This document shows positions 1 through 8,470 of a DNA stretch of 64,000 bases, piece by piece; positions within the stretch are counted from its first letter, which is position 1, and the number at the start of each line of letters is the position of its first letter. Below the pieces are notes generated by a model that did not search any database, was not told where the DNA came from, and saw nothing but the letters and a program-made list of their open reading frames with translations. The translations under genes were made by a program, and so were the position numbers. The DNA comes from Dietzia sp. NCCP-2495 (lineage in GTDB: Bacteria > Actinomycetota > Actinomycetes > Mycobacteriales > Mycobacteriaceae): contig NZ_BRVN01000009.1 in the NCBI RefSeq assembly GCF_026011735.1, positions 62,001-126,000 of the forward strand, in the 5' to 3' direction.

Positions 1-1
1 C

Positions 2-973
2 GACGTCCAGCGTGGTGGCCCCTCCACGGGACTTCCCACCAAGACCGAGCAGTCCGACCTGCTGCAGGCCCTGTTCGGCCGCAACGGCGAGTCTCCCGTC
101 GCGGTGGTCGCGCCGCAGTCGCCGGCCGACTGCTTCGACGCCGCCCGCGAAGCCGCCCGCATCGCGGTCACCTACCGCACCCCGGTCATCCTGCTCTCGG
201 ACGGCGCGATCGCCAACGGCTCCGAACCGTGGCTGCTGCCAGAGGTCGCCGACCTGCCGGCGATCGACAAGAACTTCGCCGTCGCCCCCGCCGAGGGGGA
301 CGAGGCCACCGAGTACCTGCCCTACGCCCGCGATCCACAGACCCTCGCCCGCGACTGGGCGGTGCCCGGAACCCCGGGCCTGGAGCACCGGATCGGCGGA
401 CTGGAGAAGGCCAACGGCACCGGCAACATCTCCTACACGGGCGACAACCATGCACTGATGACGCGGATCCGCGCCCTGAAGATCGCGCTCATCGAGGTCC
501 CCGACCTCGAGGTCGACGATCCGTCCGGCAAGGCCGACGTCCTGGTGATCGGCTGGGGCTCGTCATACGGTCCGATCGGTGAGGCCGTCCGTCGTGCGCG
601 GGCCAACGGTCACCGTGTGGCCCGTACCCACGTCCGGCACCTCAACCCGCTTCCCGCCAACATCGGTGACGTCCTGAGCAAATACCGCCGTGTGCTGGTG
701 CCGGAGATGAATCTCGGCCAGCTGTCGATGCTGCTCAAGGCCCGGTTCCCGGCAGAGATCCAGCCCATCACCAAGGTGCAGGGCATGGCGTTCTCCGCCG
801 AGGAGCTCCAGGAGGCCATCGAGGCGGAGTTCGCCGGCCGACTGACCCATGCCGAGCATGACAAGTACCGCGTCGCACTCGACGGCGTGGCCACCACCAC
901 CGGTGAGCCCGCGACCAGCAATCATCGCCTGGGCACCACCGCCACCGGCACCACCACCGCCAACCGCCGCTGA
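2..973 (+). CDS. korA: 2-oxoglutarate:ferredoxin oxidoreductase, alpha subunit (5'-truncated)
   Basis: Partner of the beta subunit that follows; together they oxidise 2-oxoglutarate to succinyl-CoA with ferredoxin as electron acceptor, a CoA-dependent replacement for the classical dehydrogenase in the TCA cycle. The frame is open from the window edge and begins inside the conserved block DVQRGGPSTGLPTK (bases 2-43), typical of the pyrimidine-binding domain. The C-terminal part carries the VLVIGWGSSYGPI segment (about 540-575) and the VPEMNLGQL signature (about 700-725). The N-terminal gamma-like domain lies outside the window. The last 25 residues are Thr/Ala-rich and poorly conserved. korB follows after 26 bases. 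Confidence 0.93.
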   Translation, partial: DVQRGGPSTGLPTKTEQSDLLQALFGRNGESPVAVVAPQSPADCFDAAREAARIAVTYRTPVILLSDGAIANGSEPWLLPEVADLPAIDKNFAVAPAEGDEATEYLPYARDPQTLARDWAVPGTPGLEHRIGGLEKANGTGNISYTGDNHALMTRIRALKIALIEVPDLEVDDPSGKADVLVIGWGSSYGPIGEAVRRARANGHRVARTHVRHLNPLPANIGDVLSKYRRVLVPEMNLGQLSMLLKARFPAEIQPITKVQGMAFSAEELQEAIEAEFAGRLTHAEHDKYRVALDGVATTTGEPATSNHRLGTTATGTTTANRR

Positions 974-999
974 CGTCACGAGCGAGGAGAGGATCACCC

Positions 1000-2070
1000 A
1001 TGACAAGTACAGACTCCGGACTCGTCGGCACCGAGTTGCCGCTGGACGCGTTGGCGTCCGTGCCCAAGACGGATGCTCCGCAGAAGCCCAAGGACTACAC
1101 CTCCGACCAGGAGGTGCGCTGGTGCCCCGGCTGTGGCGACTACGTCATCCTGGCCACCATCCGCGCCCTGCTGCCCAAGCTCGGGCTCAAGCGGGAGAAC
1201 ATCACCTTCATCTCCGGCATCGGCTGCTCGAGCCGTTTCCCGTACTACCTCGAGACGTACGGGATGCACTCGATCCACGGTCGTGCCCCTGCCATCGCGA
1301 CCGGCCTGGCCACCGCACGCCCCGACCAGTCGGTCTGGGTCGTCACCGGTGACGGTGACGCGATGTCCATCGGCGGCAACCACCTGATCCACACGCTGCG
1401 CCGCAACGTCAACCTCAACATCCTGCTGTTCAACAACCGCATCTACGGACTGACCAAGGGCCAGTACTCCCCCACCTCCGAAACGGGCAAGGTCACCAAG
1501 TCCAGCCCCATGGGCTCACTCGACCACCCCTTCAATACCCTGTCCCTGGCACTCGGCGCACAAGGCACCTTCGTCGCCCGCGCCCTGGACTCCGACCGAA
1601 AAGGCCTGACCGAAGTCCTCCAAGCCGCCGCGCTCCACCGGGGCACGAGCTTCGTGGAGATCATGCAGGACTGCCCCATCTTCAACGACGGCTCCTTCGA
1701 CCTGCTGCGCAAGGAGAACGCCGCCGACCACCTCATCCACGTGCGTCACGGTGAGAAGATCATCTTCGGCGACGAGGGCCAGCACTGCGTCATCCGGTCC
1801 GGCTTCTCCCTCACCGTCGCCGCCACCGCTGACGTAGACGACGCCGACATCATCGTCCACGACGCCCACACCGACGACCCCGCCTACGCCCACGCCCTGG
1901 CAAACCTGTCCAGCCAGGACCTCGAGTACACGGTCATGGGCGTCATCCGCCAGGTCCACCGCCCCACCTACGACGACCAGGCCCGCGCCCAGGTCACCAA
2001 CGCCAAGGAAACCACCCCCGGAGACCTCCAAACCCTCCTCGACGGCACCAACACCTGGACCGTCGCCTGA
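1000..2070 (+). CDS. korB: 2-oxoglutarate:ferredoxin oxidoreductase, beta subunit
   Basis: Thiamine-diphosphate and [4Fe-4S] subunit of the KGOR complex. VRWCPGCGDYVI near residue 44 is the cluster-binding CxxC region of the family; GIGCSSRFPYY, HSIHGRAPAIATG and the ThDP-binding VTGDGDAMSIGGNH follow, then NILLFNNRIYGLTKGQYSPT. Length of 356 residues is normal. ATG at 1000 is preceded by a good ribosome binding site (GAGGAGAGG, 984-992). It forms a two-gene operon with korA and ends just before a strong hairpin at 2110-2143. Confidence 0.96.
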   Translation: MTSTDSGLVGTELPLDALASVPKTDAPQKPKDYTSDQEVRWCPGCGDYVILATIRALLPKLGLKRENITFISGIGCSSRFPYYLETYGMHSIHGRAPAIATGLATARPDQSVWVVTGDGDAMSIGGNHLIHTLRRNVNLNILLFNNRIYGLTKGQYSPTSETGKVTKSSPMGSLDHPFNTLSLALGAQGTFVARALDSDRKGLTEVLQAAALHRGTSFVEIMQDCPIFNDGSFDLLRKENAADHLIHVRHGEKIIFGDEGQHCVIRSGFSLTVAATADVDDADIIVHDAHTDDPAYAHALANLSSQDLEYTVMGVIRQVHRPTYDDQARAQVTNAKETTPGDLQTLLDGTNTWTVA

Positions 2071-2109
2071 CACAACACACGCCGACCTCAAACCGGCCAG
2101 CACACGCGA

Positions 2110-2143
2110 GGGCCGCCGCACAGGAATTCCTGCGCGGCGGCCC
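2110..2143. terminator. Hairpin terminator between korB and the NRDE gene
   Basis: A 17-base stem (GGGCCGCCGCACAGGAA against TTCCTGCGCGGCGGCCC, one mismatch) lies between two converging genes and can serve both. The + strand continues CTTGTCAC, so there is no long U tract. Confidence 0.8.
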
Positions 2144-2146
2144 TTG

Positions 2147-3010
2147 TCACAGAGTCCGGGCGACCGTTCCCGAGATGCGGCCGCGCGCGTCCCACGTCCG
2201 CTCGACCACGTCGGTCGTGCCGTGCTCGTCGATCCGGATCGCGGTGGTCGACCGCGTGCCGTACCACGAGCCGATGCGGACGAACCTCGAGGACAGCTGC
2301 CACTCCTGCCAAAACGGGACGCCAGTTCTCGGAAGATGCGTCAGCGGGGCCCTGCGGCGATCGGCGAGCTGGTCGAGCAACCTGCCCGACCAGCCCGGAC
2401 CCTCCAGGGCATTAGTCCCGAGGAGAGAGCGGACCTCGCGGGCGGCACCCACGACCTTCGGCCACGGTGTGTCCAGCGCGGCGTTGGACAACGCGTGCAC
2501 ACCGGTTCCCAGCCGGAGCGGCCCGCGGGTCGATCTGTTGGACGCCCACCACATCTCGTCGAGGTCACCGGCCAGGAGATTGACGGCGCCGTACTGGTCG
2601 AGCTGATCGACGATATGGCCAGCGAACCCGGTGACCGGGACCGGCCCGGTCAGGGCATCGACGGGCAGTTCCCCCCGTGACCTGGGCGGCTGCGGCGGGT
2701 CCGGGAGGACCTCGCGCACGTTGGTGACGGCGGCGAACCGTGCGCCCGACCCCAGCGCGAGCCAGGTCCCGCCGGCGGTGACGTCTCGTCCGGCGACGAT
2801 GCCGCCGACTCCGTCGCCGGTGATCCCGCCGCCTGAGTTCCCGTTTCCGACGGTCCTGTTACCTGCGTACCCGTCGCCGTTCGACCCGGTACCAGCTCGG
2901 TGCCACTCATGCATCTGCTCGGTCGGGCGATCGAGGACCTCGTCGCGGTTGGCCACGACGATGAGTGGATAGCGGGGATGGACCCGACGAGCCACGACGA
3001 GCATGCACAT
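2147..3010 (-). CDS. NRDE (TANGO2-type) family protein
   Basis: The N-terminus MCMLVVARRVHPRYPLIVV is followed by ANRDEVLDRPTE, the Asn-Arg-Asp-Glu signature that names the family (Cys2 is also conserved). Eukaryotic TANGO2 has been linked to haem/lipid handling and Golgi organisation; the bacterial function is not settled, so none is assigned. The Gly/Asn-rich stretch at residues 40-72 is an expanded loop. It converges on korB. A TAGATT box lies 6 bases before the ATG at 3010, so the mRNA is probably leaderless; a second ATG is two codons further in. Confidence 0.85.
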   Translation of the reverse strand: MCMLVVARRVHPRYPLIVVANRDEVLDRPTEQMHEWHRAGTGSNGDGYAGNRTVGNGNSGGGITGDGVGGIVAGRDVTAGGTWLALGSGARFAAVTNVREVLPDPPQPPRSRGELPVDALTGPVPVTGFAGHIVDQLDQYGAVNLLAGDLDEMWWASNRSTRGPLRLGTGVHALSNAALDTPWPKVVGAAREVRSLLGTNALEGPGWSGRLLDQLADRRRAPLTHLPRTGVPFWQEWQLSSRFVRIGSWYGTRSTTAIRIDEHGTTDVVERTWDARGRISGTVARTL

Positions 3011-3016
3011 GCCATC

Positions 3017-3022
3017 AATCTA
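3017..3022 (-). promoter_or_regulatory. -10 box of NRDE gene, leaderless
   Basis: TAGATT on the minus strand, 6 bases from the ATG at 3010, with no ribosome binding site between. Confidence 0.5.
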
Positions 3023-3067
3023 CTGACCGACCCGAATGGCTTCGGGACGCGCCGACGGGCTGCGCGG

Positions 3068-3655
3068 TCAGACCGGCCAGCAGTCCTCCGGGATCCCGGC
3101 GGGCGCGGCCCCGAGGTTCTCGGCCAACCGCGCACGAGCGCGGGCCGTCCCCAGGCGCAGCAGCGGTCCCCCGCCCTTGGACCCCACAAAGGTCGACTTG
3201 ATGCCGACCCGGACCAATGCGGACCGCAACGCATCGCGACGGGGAGCGTGGTGCTCGGTCCCCGCGTCGATCCCCAGCTCGATGACCCCACCCGGTGCGA
3301 TCTGTCCGGCGGTCAGGAACCACACGCGGAGCGCGCCGGCGCTGGGGGTCCAGTTCTCGGGCACCGCGGAGACCGCCCCGCGCCGCCACCGACGGACCAC
3401 CGGCGCGAGCTCCGCGGACCTGGCCGTGGACACCGTGCACCTGCCCGCCGGATCGGCCTCTGACCTGACCGGATCCAGCCCGGCCTCCGACAGCAGGGTC
3501 TCGAACACGTCCGCGCGCCAGGCGGCATCCAGCGCGACCGACACCTGGCCGGCCGCGGCCGTCAGGGTGGACTGACCGCGTGCTGCCAGGGCGCCCTCGA
3601 GATCGGCGGGTTCCGGAACATGGTCGTCCGCGGAGAAGAACGACATCTGCGTCAC
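3068..3655 (-). CDS. Conserved actinobacterial hypothetical protein (Rv3647c-type position)
   Basis: 195 residues, no recognisable catalytic motif. The middle holds WFLTAGQIAPGGVIELGID and the C-terminus ends EDCWPV. It is predicted soluble, with no signal or membrane segment. It lies beside cspA, as Rv3647c does in M. tuberculosis, so I take it as that conserved hypothetical on position and length; I cannot check sequence identity. The GTG start at 3655 has a TAGTCT box 6 bases upstream, which fits a leaderless transcript. Function unknown. Confidence 0.7.
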   Translation of the reverse strand: MTQMSFFSADDHVPEPADLEGALAARGQSTLTAAAGQVSVALDAAWRADVFETLLSEAGLDPVRSEADPAGRCTVSTARSAELAPVVRRWRRGAVSAVPENWTPSAGALRVWFLTAGQIAPGGVIELGIDAGTEHHAPRRDALRSALVRVGIKSTFVGSKGGGPLLRLGTARARARLAENLGAAPAGIPEDCWPV

Positions 3656-3661
3656 GACTCG

Positions 3662-3667
3662 AGACTA
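3662..3667 (-). promoter_or_regulatory. -10 box of the Rv3647c-like gene, leaderless
   Basis: TAGTCT on the minus strand, 6 bases from the GTG at 3655. Confidence 0.5.
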
Positions 3668-3685
3668 CGGCCGCCCTCCGACATG

Positions 3686-3727
3686 CCGCGAGGCCCCCAC
3701 CGTCGGATGACGGTAGGGGCCTCGCGG
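3686..3727 (-). terminator. Strong hairpin downstream of cspA
   Basis: A 19-base stem around a GGAT loop (CCGCGAGGCCCCCACCGTC against GACGGTAGGGGCCTCGCGG, one mismatch) lies 16 bases past the cspA stop. It separates cspA from the next leftward gene. Confidence 0.85.
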
Positions 3728-3743
3728 ACGAAGTCCTACTGGG

Positions 3744-3947
3744 TCATAGAGCGCGGACCGACTGCGCCTGGGGGCCCTTCTGGCCCTCTCCCACCTCGAA
3801 CTCGACGCGCTGGTTCTCCTCGAGCGACTTGAAGCCGCTGCCCTCGATGGACGAGTAGTGAACGAAGAGGTCGGCGGAACCGTCCTCGGGTGCGATGAAC
3901 CCGTAGCCCTTCTCCGCGTTGAACCACTTGACGGTGCCCTGTGCCAT
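3744..3947 (-). CDS. cspA: Cold-shock protein, CspA family
   Basis: A 67-residue OB-fold RNA/DNA chaperone. It has both nucleic-acid-binding signatures, [15 protein letters not shown] (RNP1, residues 4-18) and DLFVHYSSI (RNP2, 26-34). The start is ATG at 3947 because the protein is then the standard length; the frame stays open upstream but is not Csp-like there. The RBS is AAAGGAAC. The long leader before the gene fits cold-regulated csp mRNAs. It has its own hairpin terminator and diverges from the helicase gene. Confidence 0.95.
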   Translation of the reverse strand: MAQGTVKWFNAEKGYGFIAPEDGSADLFVHYSSIEGSGFKSLEENQRVEFEVGEGQKGPQAQSVRAL

Positions 3948-4253
3948 GTTCTCTGTGTTCCTTTTTCCGTGCTGCCAGGTGCGACTCGCGGGTTGACCAC
4001 GCGCGTCGGGCCGGCGGCTCGCCGCGGTGGATTCCGCGGAGGGCGCCGACGACCGCGTCCAGTAGATCACGGAAGCAGCCGCCGGAGAACTGATCTCCGC
4101 AGGTCTGTCAGATGAAGGTGGAGTTACTCTCGGCGAACGGTCCGGCACGGTGAGGTACGCGGTGACGTAGTCGTCGACATGACGGTCTGCTTCCCGGCCC
4201 GTCACCACGGGTCCCGCAGGCAGATCCGCGGCTGTCACCACTACGGTCAAGGG
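3948..4253. promoter_or_regulatory. Divergent region between cspA and the helicase
   Basis: 306 bases without a convincing gene. They hold the csp 5' leader and a TACGGT box next to the helicase start. The frame upstream of the helicase GTG stays open to an ATG at 4179, but its translation is rich in His/Arg/Cys and does not look like protein. No clear csp promoter could be picked by eye. Confidence 0.5.
4242..4247 (+). promoter_or_regulatory. -10 box of helicase gene, leaderless
   Basis: TACGGT, 6 bases before the GTG at 4254. Confidence 0.45.
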
Positions 4254-6590
4254 GTGACGACGTACGGACGCGAACTGCTCGACCACCTGCTCTCCGAGCT
4301 CCCGGCCGGCCCGTCCCCGCTCACGCACGCCGAGGACCTGCCCGCCCGTCAGGCCCGCCACAGCGACTGGCCACAGTGGGCGCACTCCGGACTGGTCGCC
4401 GAATGGAAGAAGCGCGGCGTCGACCGACCCTGGGTCCACCAGGTCGCCACCGCCGAGCACGCTCACGCTGGCCGCGACGTGGTGGTGGCCACCGGCACCG
4501 CATCGGGGAAGTCGCTGGGCTATCAGCTGCCGGCCCTGAGTGCACTGGCCGCTGACGAGAACGCCTGCGTGCTGTACCTGTCCCCCACCAAGGCGCTCGG
4601 GCAGGACCAGCTCTCCTCGGTGATCTCGCTGGTCGACGCGGTCCCGGACCTGGCCCACGTCGCCCCTGCCTCCTACGACGGGGACACGCCCACCGACGCC
4701 CGCCCGTGGATACGGGAGAACTCGCGGTGGATCGTCACCAACCCGGACATGCTCCACTTGTCACTGCTGGGACGTGCCCGCCAGTGGACACGCATCCTGC
4801 GGGGGCTGCGCTTCGTCGTCGTCGACGAGTGTCACTCCTACCGCGGCGTGTTCGGCTCGAACGTCGCGCTCGTCCTCCGTCGGTTGGACCGGTTGGCCCG
4901 CGCGATGGGCGCCGACCCCACCTTCGTCCTGGCCTCCGCCACCACCTCCGCCGCCGCGGCCGCGGCGAGCACCCTCACCGGGCGCGGTTGCGTCGAGGTC
5001 ACCGACGACGGCTCGCCTCAGGGCGGCCGCACCGTCGCACTGTGGGAGCCACCGCTCATGGAGGGGTTGACCGGCGAGAACGGCGCCCCGGTGCGCCGGC
5101 CGGCGCCCGTGGAATCGTCGGCGCTCATGGCGCAGCTCGTCGCCGAGGGCGCGCGGACACTCACCTTCGTACGTTCCCGGGCCGGCGCCGAGGCCACCGC
5201 CCTGCGCGCCCGGGAGAAGCTCGCCACCGAGCGCGGCGCGCGGGGCCGCGAGCTCGCCGGGCGGATCGCCGCCTACCGCGCGGGATACCTCGCCGACGAC
5301 CGGCGCAGACTCGAACGGGACCTCGCGGAAGGTGCGCTGGTGGGCGTGGCGTCGACCTCGGCGCTCGAACTGGGCGTGGACATCTCCGGGCTCGACGCCG
5401 TGGTCAGCGCCGGCTTCCCCGGCACCATCGCGTCGTTCTGGCAGCAGGCCGGGCGGGCGGGGCGTCGAGGTCAGGGGGCGCTCGTGATGCTCGTGGCGCG
5501 CGACGACCCGCTCGACACGTACCTCGTCCACCACCCCGAGGCCCTTCTCGGTCGGCCCGTCGAGGCGACCGTCACCGACCCGCGCAACCCCGTGCTGCTC
5601 GCCGGACAGCTGCGGTGCGCGGTGGCCGAGCGGCCCATGTCGCATGCCGAGGCCGCGGAGTGGGGCGCCACCGAGGTGCTCGAGGATCTCGCCTCGCGCC
5701 GGCTGGTCCGCCGTCGCCCTGCGGGCTGGTACCCGGCCGCCGACGACCATGCGCCGCACGCGGAGGTCGACATCCGCGGCACGGGCGGCGCCGAGGTGAT
5801 GATCGTCGACACCACCGACGGCCGCATGCTCGGCACGATCGACTCCGTGCGGGCACGCTCGCAGGTCCACCCCGGGGCGCTGTACCTGCACCAGGGGCAG
5901 TCATTTGTGGTGGACGAACTGGACCTCGACGACGGTCTGGCGCTGTGCCGCCCCGAGGAGCCGGAGTGGACCACGTCGGCGCGCGAGCAGGTGTCGATCG
6001 ACCTCATCGAGACCCTCGAGTCCGTCGAGGCGGGTCCGGTGACCCTGTCCTTCGCCGACGTCGAGGTGACGACCCTGGTGACCGGCTACCAGCGGCGGCT
6101 GCGCGGCGGCGAGATCCTCGACGTGACCCCCCTCGACCTGCCGGAGACCACCCTGGCCACGCGCGCGGTGATCTACACCGTCACCCCGCAACTGCTCCGG
6201 GTCGCCGGCCTCGAGGAGGCGGACTGGCCGGGCGCGCTGCACGCCGCCGAACACGCAGCGATCGGCCTGCTGCCCCTGGTGGCCACGTGCGACCGCTGGG
6301 ACATCGGGGGCGTCTCGACCGCTCTGCACGCCGACACTGGTCTGCCGACCGTGTTCGTCTACGACGGCTACGCGGGAGGCGCCGGGTTCGCCGAGCGTGG
6401 ATACCGGCGAGCGAAGGCCTGGCTGCGGGCGACACTGGACGCGATCCGCTCGTGCGAATGCGAGTCCGGCTGCCCGTCGTGCATCCAGTCCCCCAAATGC
6501 GGAAACGGCAACGACCCGCTGTCCAAGCCGGGGGCGATCGCCCTTCTCATGGAGGTGGTGGGTCAGCTCTCGACGGCGGCCGGTCCGTAG
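4254..6590 (+). CDS. DEAD/DEAH-box helicase with DUF1998 C-terminus (MrfA/SftH-like)
   Basis: Superfamily 2 helicase of 778 residues. Walker A GTASGKS (about 81-87), Walker B DECH (about 193), SAT motif (SATTS), [12 protein letters not shown], and [14 protein letters not shown] (motif VI). The C-terminal DUF1998 region contains the four-cysteine cluster [16 protein letters not shown] (about 733-750), seen in Bacillus subtilis MrfA (YprA), which acts with MrfB in repair of mitomycin-type DNA damage. No MrfB-like exonuclease is adjacent. GTG at 4254 is preferred over the upstream ATG because the length then matches Rv3649 and a -10 box sits 6 bases before it. The 3' end overlaps the converging pilus operon by 44 bases. 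Confidence 0.9.
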   Translation: MTTYGRELLDHLLSELPAGPSPLTHAEDLPARQARHSDWPQWAHSGLVAEWKKRGVDRPWVHQVATAEHAHAGRDVVVATGTASGKSLGYQLPALSALAADENACVLYLSPTKALGQDQLSSVISLVDAVPDLAHVAPASYDGDTPTDARPWIRENSRWIVTNPDMLHLSLLGRARQWTRILRGLRFVVVDECHSYRGVFGSNVALVLRRLDRLARAMGADPTFVLASATTSAAAAAASTLTGRGCVEVTDDGSPQGGRTVALWEPPLMEGLTGENGAPVRRPAPVESSALMAQLVAEGARTLTFVRSRAGAEATALRAREKLATERGARGRELAGRIAAYRAGYLADDRRRLERDLAEGALVGVASTSALELGVDISGLDAVVSAGFPGTIASFWQQAGRAGRRGQGALVMLVARDDPLDTYLVHHPEALLGRPVEATVTDPRNPVLLAGQLRCAVAERPMSHAEAAEWGATEVLEDLASRRLVRRRPAGWYPAADDHAPHAEVDIRGTGGAEVMIVDTTDGRMLGTIDSVRARSQVHPGALYLHQGQSFVVDELDLDDGLALCRPEEPEWTTSAREQVSIDLIETLESVEAGPVTLSFADVEVTTLVTGYQRRLRGGEILDVTPLDLPETTLATRAVIYTVTPQLLRVAGLEEADWPGALHAAEHAAIGLLPLVATCDRWDIGGVSTALHADTGLPTVFVYDGYAGGAGFAERGYRRAKAWLRATLDAIRSCECESGCPSCIQSPKCGNGNDPLSKPGAIALLMEVVGQLSTAAGP

Positions 6591-6951
6591 GCCCCGCGCG
6601 GGCCACAGACGACGCCGAACGGGCCCCGAGCACGCCGAGCCGGACCGTCACGTCGGTGCGCGTCACCACGTCCTGACCATCGATCGTGCACACCGCCAGG
6701 TCCGCGCCGTTCGCGCCGGCGATCCGCCCTGCCTCCGTGCACGCGTCCCGGCCCTCGCGCAGCGCATGTGCTCCGGCGAGCGCCGAGAGGTCCGCCGCGG
6801 ACCGGGCGGTGTGCGATGCCAGCACCGCCCGGCCCAACAGCAACACCAACACGGTCACCGCGAGAACCGCGGCCACGGTGAACGCGGTGGTCACGGTCAT
6901 GGCGCCGGTGTCGTCGTCGTGCCTCACCCCACCTCGCCCTGCGCGGCTCAC
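6547..6951 (-). CDS. Rv3654c-type TadE-like protein
   Basis: Last gene of the pilus operon. A single N-terminal membrane helix (about residues 19-43, TVTTAFTVAAVLAVTVLVLL) is preceded by DDDTGAM and followed by HTARSAADLSALAGAHAL, the pseudopilin-like layout of the helicase/secretion-neighbourhood TadE-like family. Two cysteines follow (DACTEAG, LAVCTID). GTG at 6951 overlaps the upstream stop (GTGA). The tail overlaps the helicase gene on the other strand, so the last 14 residues share DNA with the helicase C-terminus. Confidence 0.8.
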   Translation of the reverse strand: MSRAGRGGVRHDDDTGAMTVTTAFTVAAVLAVTVLVLLLGRAVLASHTARSAADLSALAGAHALREGRDACTEAGRIAGANGADLAVCTIDGQDVVTRTDVTVRLGVLGARSASSVARAGPTDRPPSRADPPPP

Positions 6952-7289
6952 GGGTGAGCTCCTGCCTCGGCACGGGCAACGGCCCGGGCCGTGAGTTCCA
7001 GTCCGGGTAGCCCCCGAGCCGGCGCGCTCACCACGGCGGTGACGGTCTCACCGGTGGCCTCGACGGTGACCTCCGCGCCCGGCGCCGCCTCCAGCCCCGC
7101 GGCGCGCCCCCGGCCCGGATCGGACATCGCGGCCACCCGTGCGGCCTCGCGCGCGGCATCGACCACCTGCACCTGGCCCGCTGCGGCGGCGACCCCGGCG
7201 GCCGCGATCGCCAGCACCACGATCAGGGAGGCGATCCCCAACGCGGTTTCGACCGTCACCGATCCGGAATCGCCGCTGCGCGTCATCAC
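6948..7289 (-). CDS. TadE family minor pilin (Rv3655c-type)
   Basis: 113 residues. DSGSVTVETALGIAS near the start is the conserved G/S-x-x-x-x-E pseudopilin motif, followed by one hydrophobic helix (residues 15-37) and a small Ala/Val-rich extracellular domain. Predicted minor pilin or assembly factor of the Flp pilus. It overlaps the flp-like gene upstream (ATGATGA) and the TadE-like gene downstream, so translation is coupled. Confidence 0.85.
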   Translation of the reverse strand: MMTRSGDSGSVTVETALGIASLIVVLAIAAAGVAAAAGQVQVVDAAREAARVAAMSDPGRGRAAGLEAAPGAEVTVEATGETVTAVVSAPARGLPGLELTARAVARAEAGAHP

Positions 7290-7696
7290 ACCGAAGTGGA
7301 GAGGGCGCGTTCGATGATCCCGCTGAGCGCGTCCGGGATCGAGTCGCCGCTGACCACGGTGTAGAGCACTGCCCCGAAGGCCGCAGCGGCGATCGTGCCC
7401 ACGGCATATTCAACCGTCGACATTCCAGCATCCGCCCCTACTGACCTGCTAAAACGCTCTCTGAGCAACGACCAGATCCGGGTTGCCGAGGTGGCGATAC
7501 CCTCTCTCGCCAGGACAACCGCGGCCCAGATCAGGGAGGTCAGGGACCACGTACCGGCTGGGGCGATCTCGCCAGAAGTGGGCTCGGTCTCGGCCTCGGT
7601 GTCGTTGTCCGCCGGGATCTCGGTCAGGGTGTCTGTCTCGGTGTCCGCCGGGATCTCGATCTCGGTCGGGCTCTGGATCGCGGTGTCGGTGATCAT
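7286..7696 (-). CDS. Flp-type major pilin with DUF4244 and a long N-terminal extension
   Basis: The C-terminal 48 residues are a classical Flp pilin: DAG-MSTVEYAVGTIAAAA with Glu at +5 after the predicted prepilin cleavage Gly, then one helix. Homologues such as Rv3656c are small, but this protein has roughly 90 residues before the cleavage motif: an acidic Thr/Glu/Asp stretch with repeated TEIPAD units (residues 10-45) and a hydrophobic patch TWSLTSLIWAAVVLA. The RBS GGAGAAC suits the ATG at 7696, so the extension is probably translated. An alternative is a shorter protein from an internal start. 69 bases separate it from tadC. Confidence 0.75.
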   Translation of the reverse strand: MITDTAIQSPTEIEIPADTETDTLTEIPADNDTEAETEPTSGEIAPAGTWSLTSLIWAAVVLAREGIATSATRIWSLLRERFSRSVGADAGMSTVEYAVGTIAAAAFGAVLYTVVSGDSIPDALSGIIERALSTSV

Positions 7697-7765
7697 CGGT
7701 GTTCTCCTTTTTCGTTGACCGGGTCGGTGTCTCCGACCCGGAGTTCGTGGGGCCCGTAGGCGGGT

Positions 7766-8470
7766 TCATGGCGCCAGGCCGGCGCCGGATCCCGGCAGCA
7801 TCCCGTCGGCCAGTCCCATCACCACGGGGAGCACCCCGAGGCAGACGAAGGCCGGGAGGAAGCACAGACCGAGCGGACCGGCGACCATCACCGCGGCTCG
7901 CTCCGCGCGGGCCGTGGCCGCGGCATCCGCCTCCGAGCGCATCCGGTCAGCGGCATGGTGAAGTGCCGAGCGCACCGACCCTCCGCCCTGGCAGGCCCGC
8001 ACAAGCACCGCCGAGACCGGGGCGAGGGGGCCGGACCCGGGCACGTCGCGCCAGGCATCGTCTGGTGTGGCCCCCAGACGCATCCGCGCCGACACCGACC
8101 GCAGCGGGTCCGCGAGGTCGGGGTGGGACGACTCCAGCGCGTCGGCCACGGCGGCGAGAGCATCTGCGGCGGGAAGCCCCGCGGTCAGAGCCGCTGCGAG
8201 AAGGTCCACCAGTTGTGCGAGAGTTCCCGGATCCGGCGCGGCACCCGAGCCGTGCATCAGGCGGATCAACGCATGCCGGATCCCCGCCGGGAGCCACGAG
8301 GCCGCCCGGATGGCGGAGGCCGCCGTCGTCAGAAGGGTCGAACCTCGTGAGTGTGTCCCGGTGGACGGTGGTCGCGACGATTCGGCCATCGTGGTCAGTC
8401 GGTGCGATGCGACCGGTGTCCACGGCGCAACGACCACGGCCGCGGCGAGGAGCAGGAGTGCGAGCGCCAT
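7766..8470 (-). CDS. TadC-like type II/IV secretion F-domain membrane protein
   Basis: Inner-membrane platform protein of the Tad pilus (Rv3657c-type). An N-terminal membrane helix (MALALLLLAAAVVVAPW) is followed by the GspF domain (LVDLLAAALTAGLPAADALA, then LRSVSARMRLGATPDDAW) and two C-terminal hydrophobic segments (VAGPLGLCFLPAFVCLGVLP). Length 234 is typical. The start directly abuts the tadB stop. Confidence 0.85.
   Translation of the reverse strand: MALALLLLAAAVVVAPWTPVASHRLTTMAESSRPPSTGTHSRGSTLLTTAASAIRAASWLPAGIRHALIRLMHGSGAAPDPGTLAQLVDLLAAALTAGLPAADALAAVADALESSHPDLADPLRSVSARMRLGATPDDAWRDVPGSGPLAPVSAVLVRACQGGGSVRSALHHAADRMRSEADAAATARAERAAVMVAGPLGLCFLPAFVCLGVLPVVMGLADGMLPGSGAGLAP

Noticed and set aside
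3744-4757. A 337-residue extended cold-shock protein.
   Set aside because: Only the last 67 residues are Csp-like; upstream translation is antisense to the helicase and a good RBS precedes ATG 3947.
4706-6676. A 656-residue frame overlapping the helicase gene.
   Set aside because: Arg/Gly-rich alternative-frame translation of a GC-rich gene; the helicase frame has all motifs.
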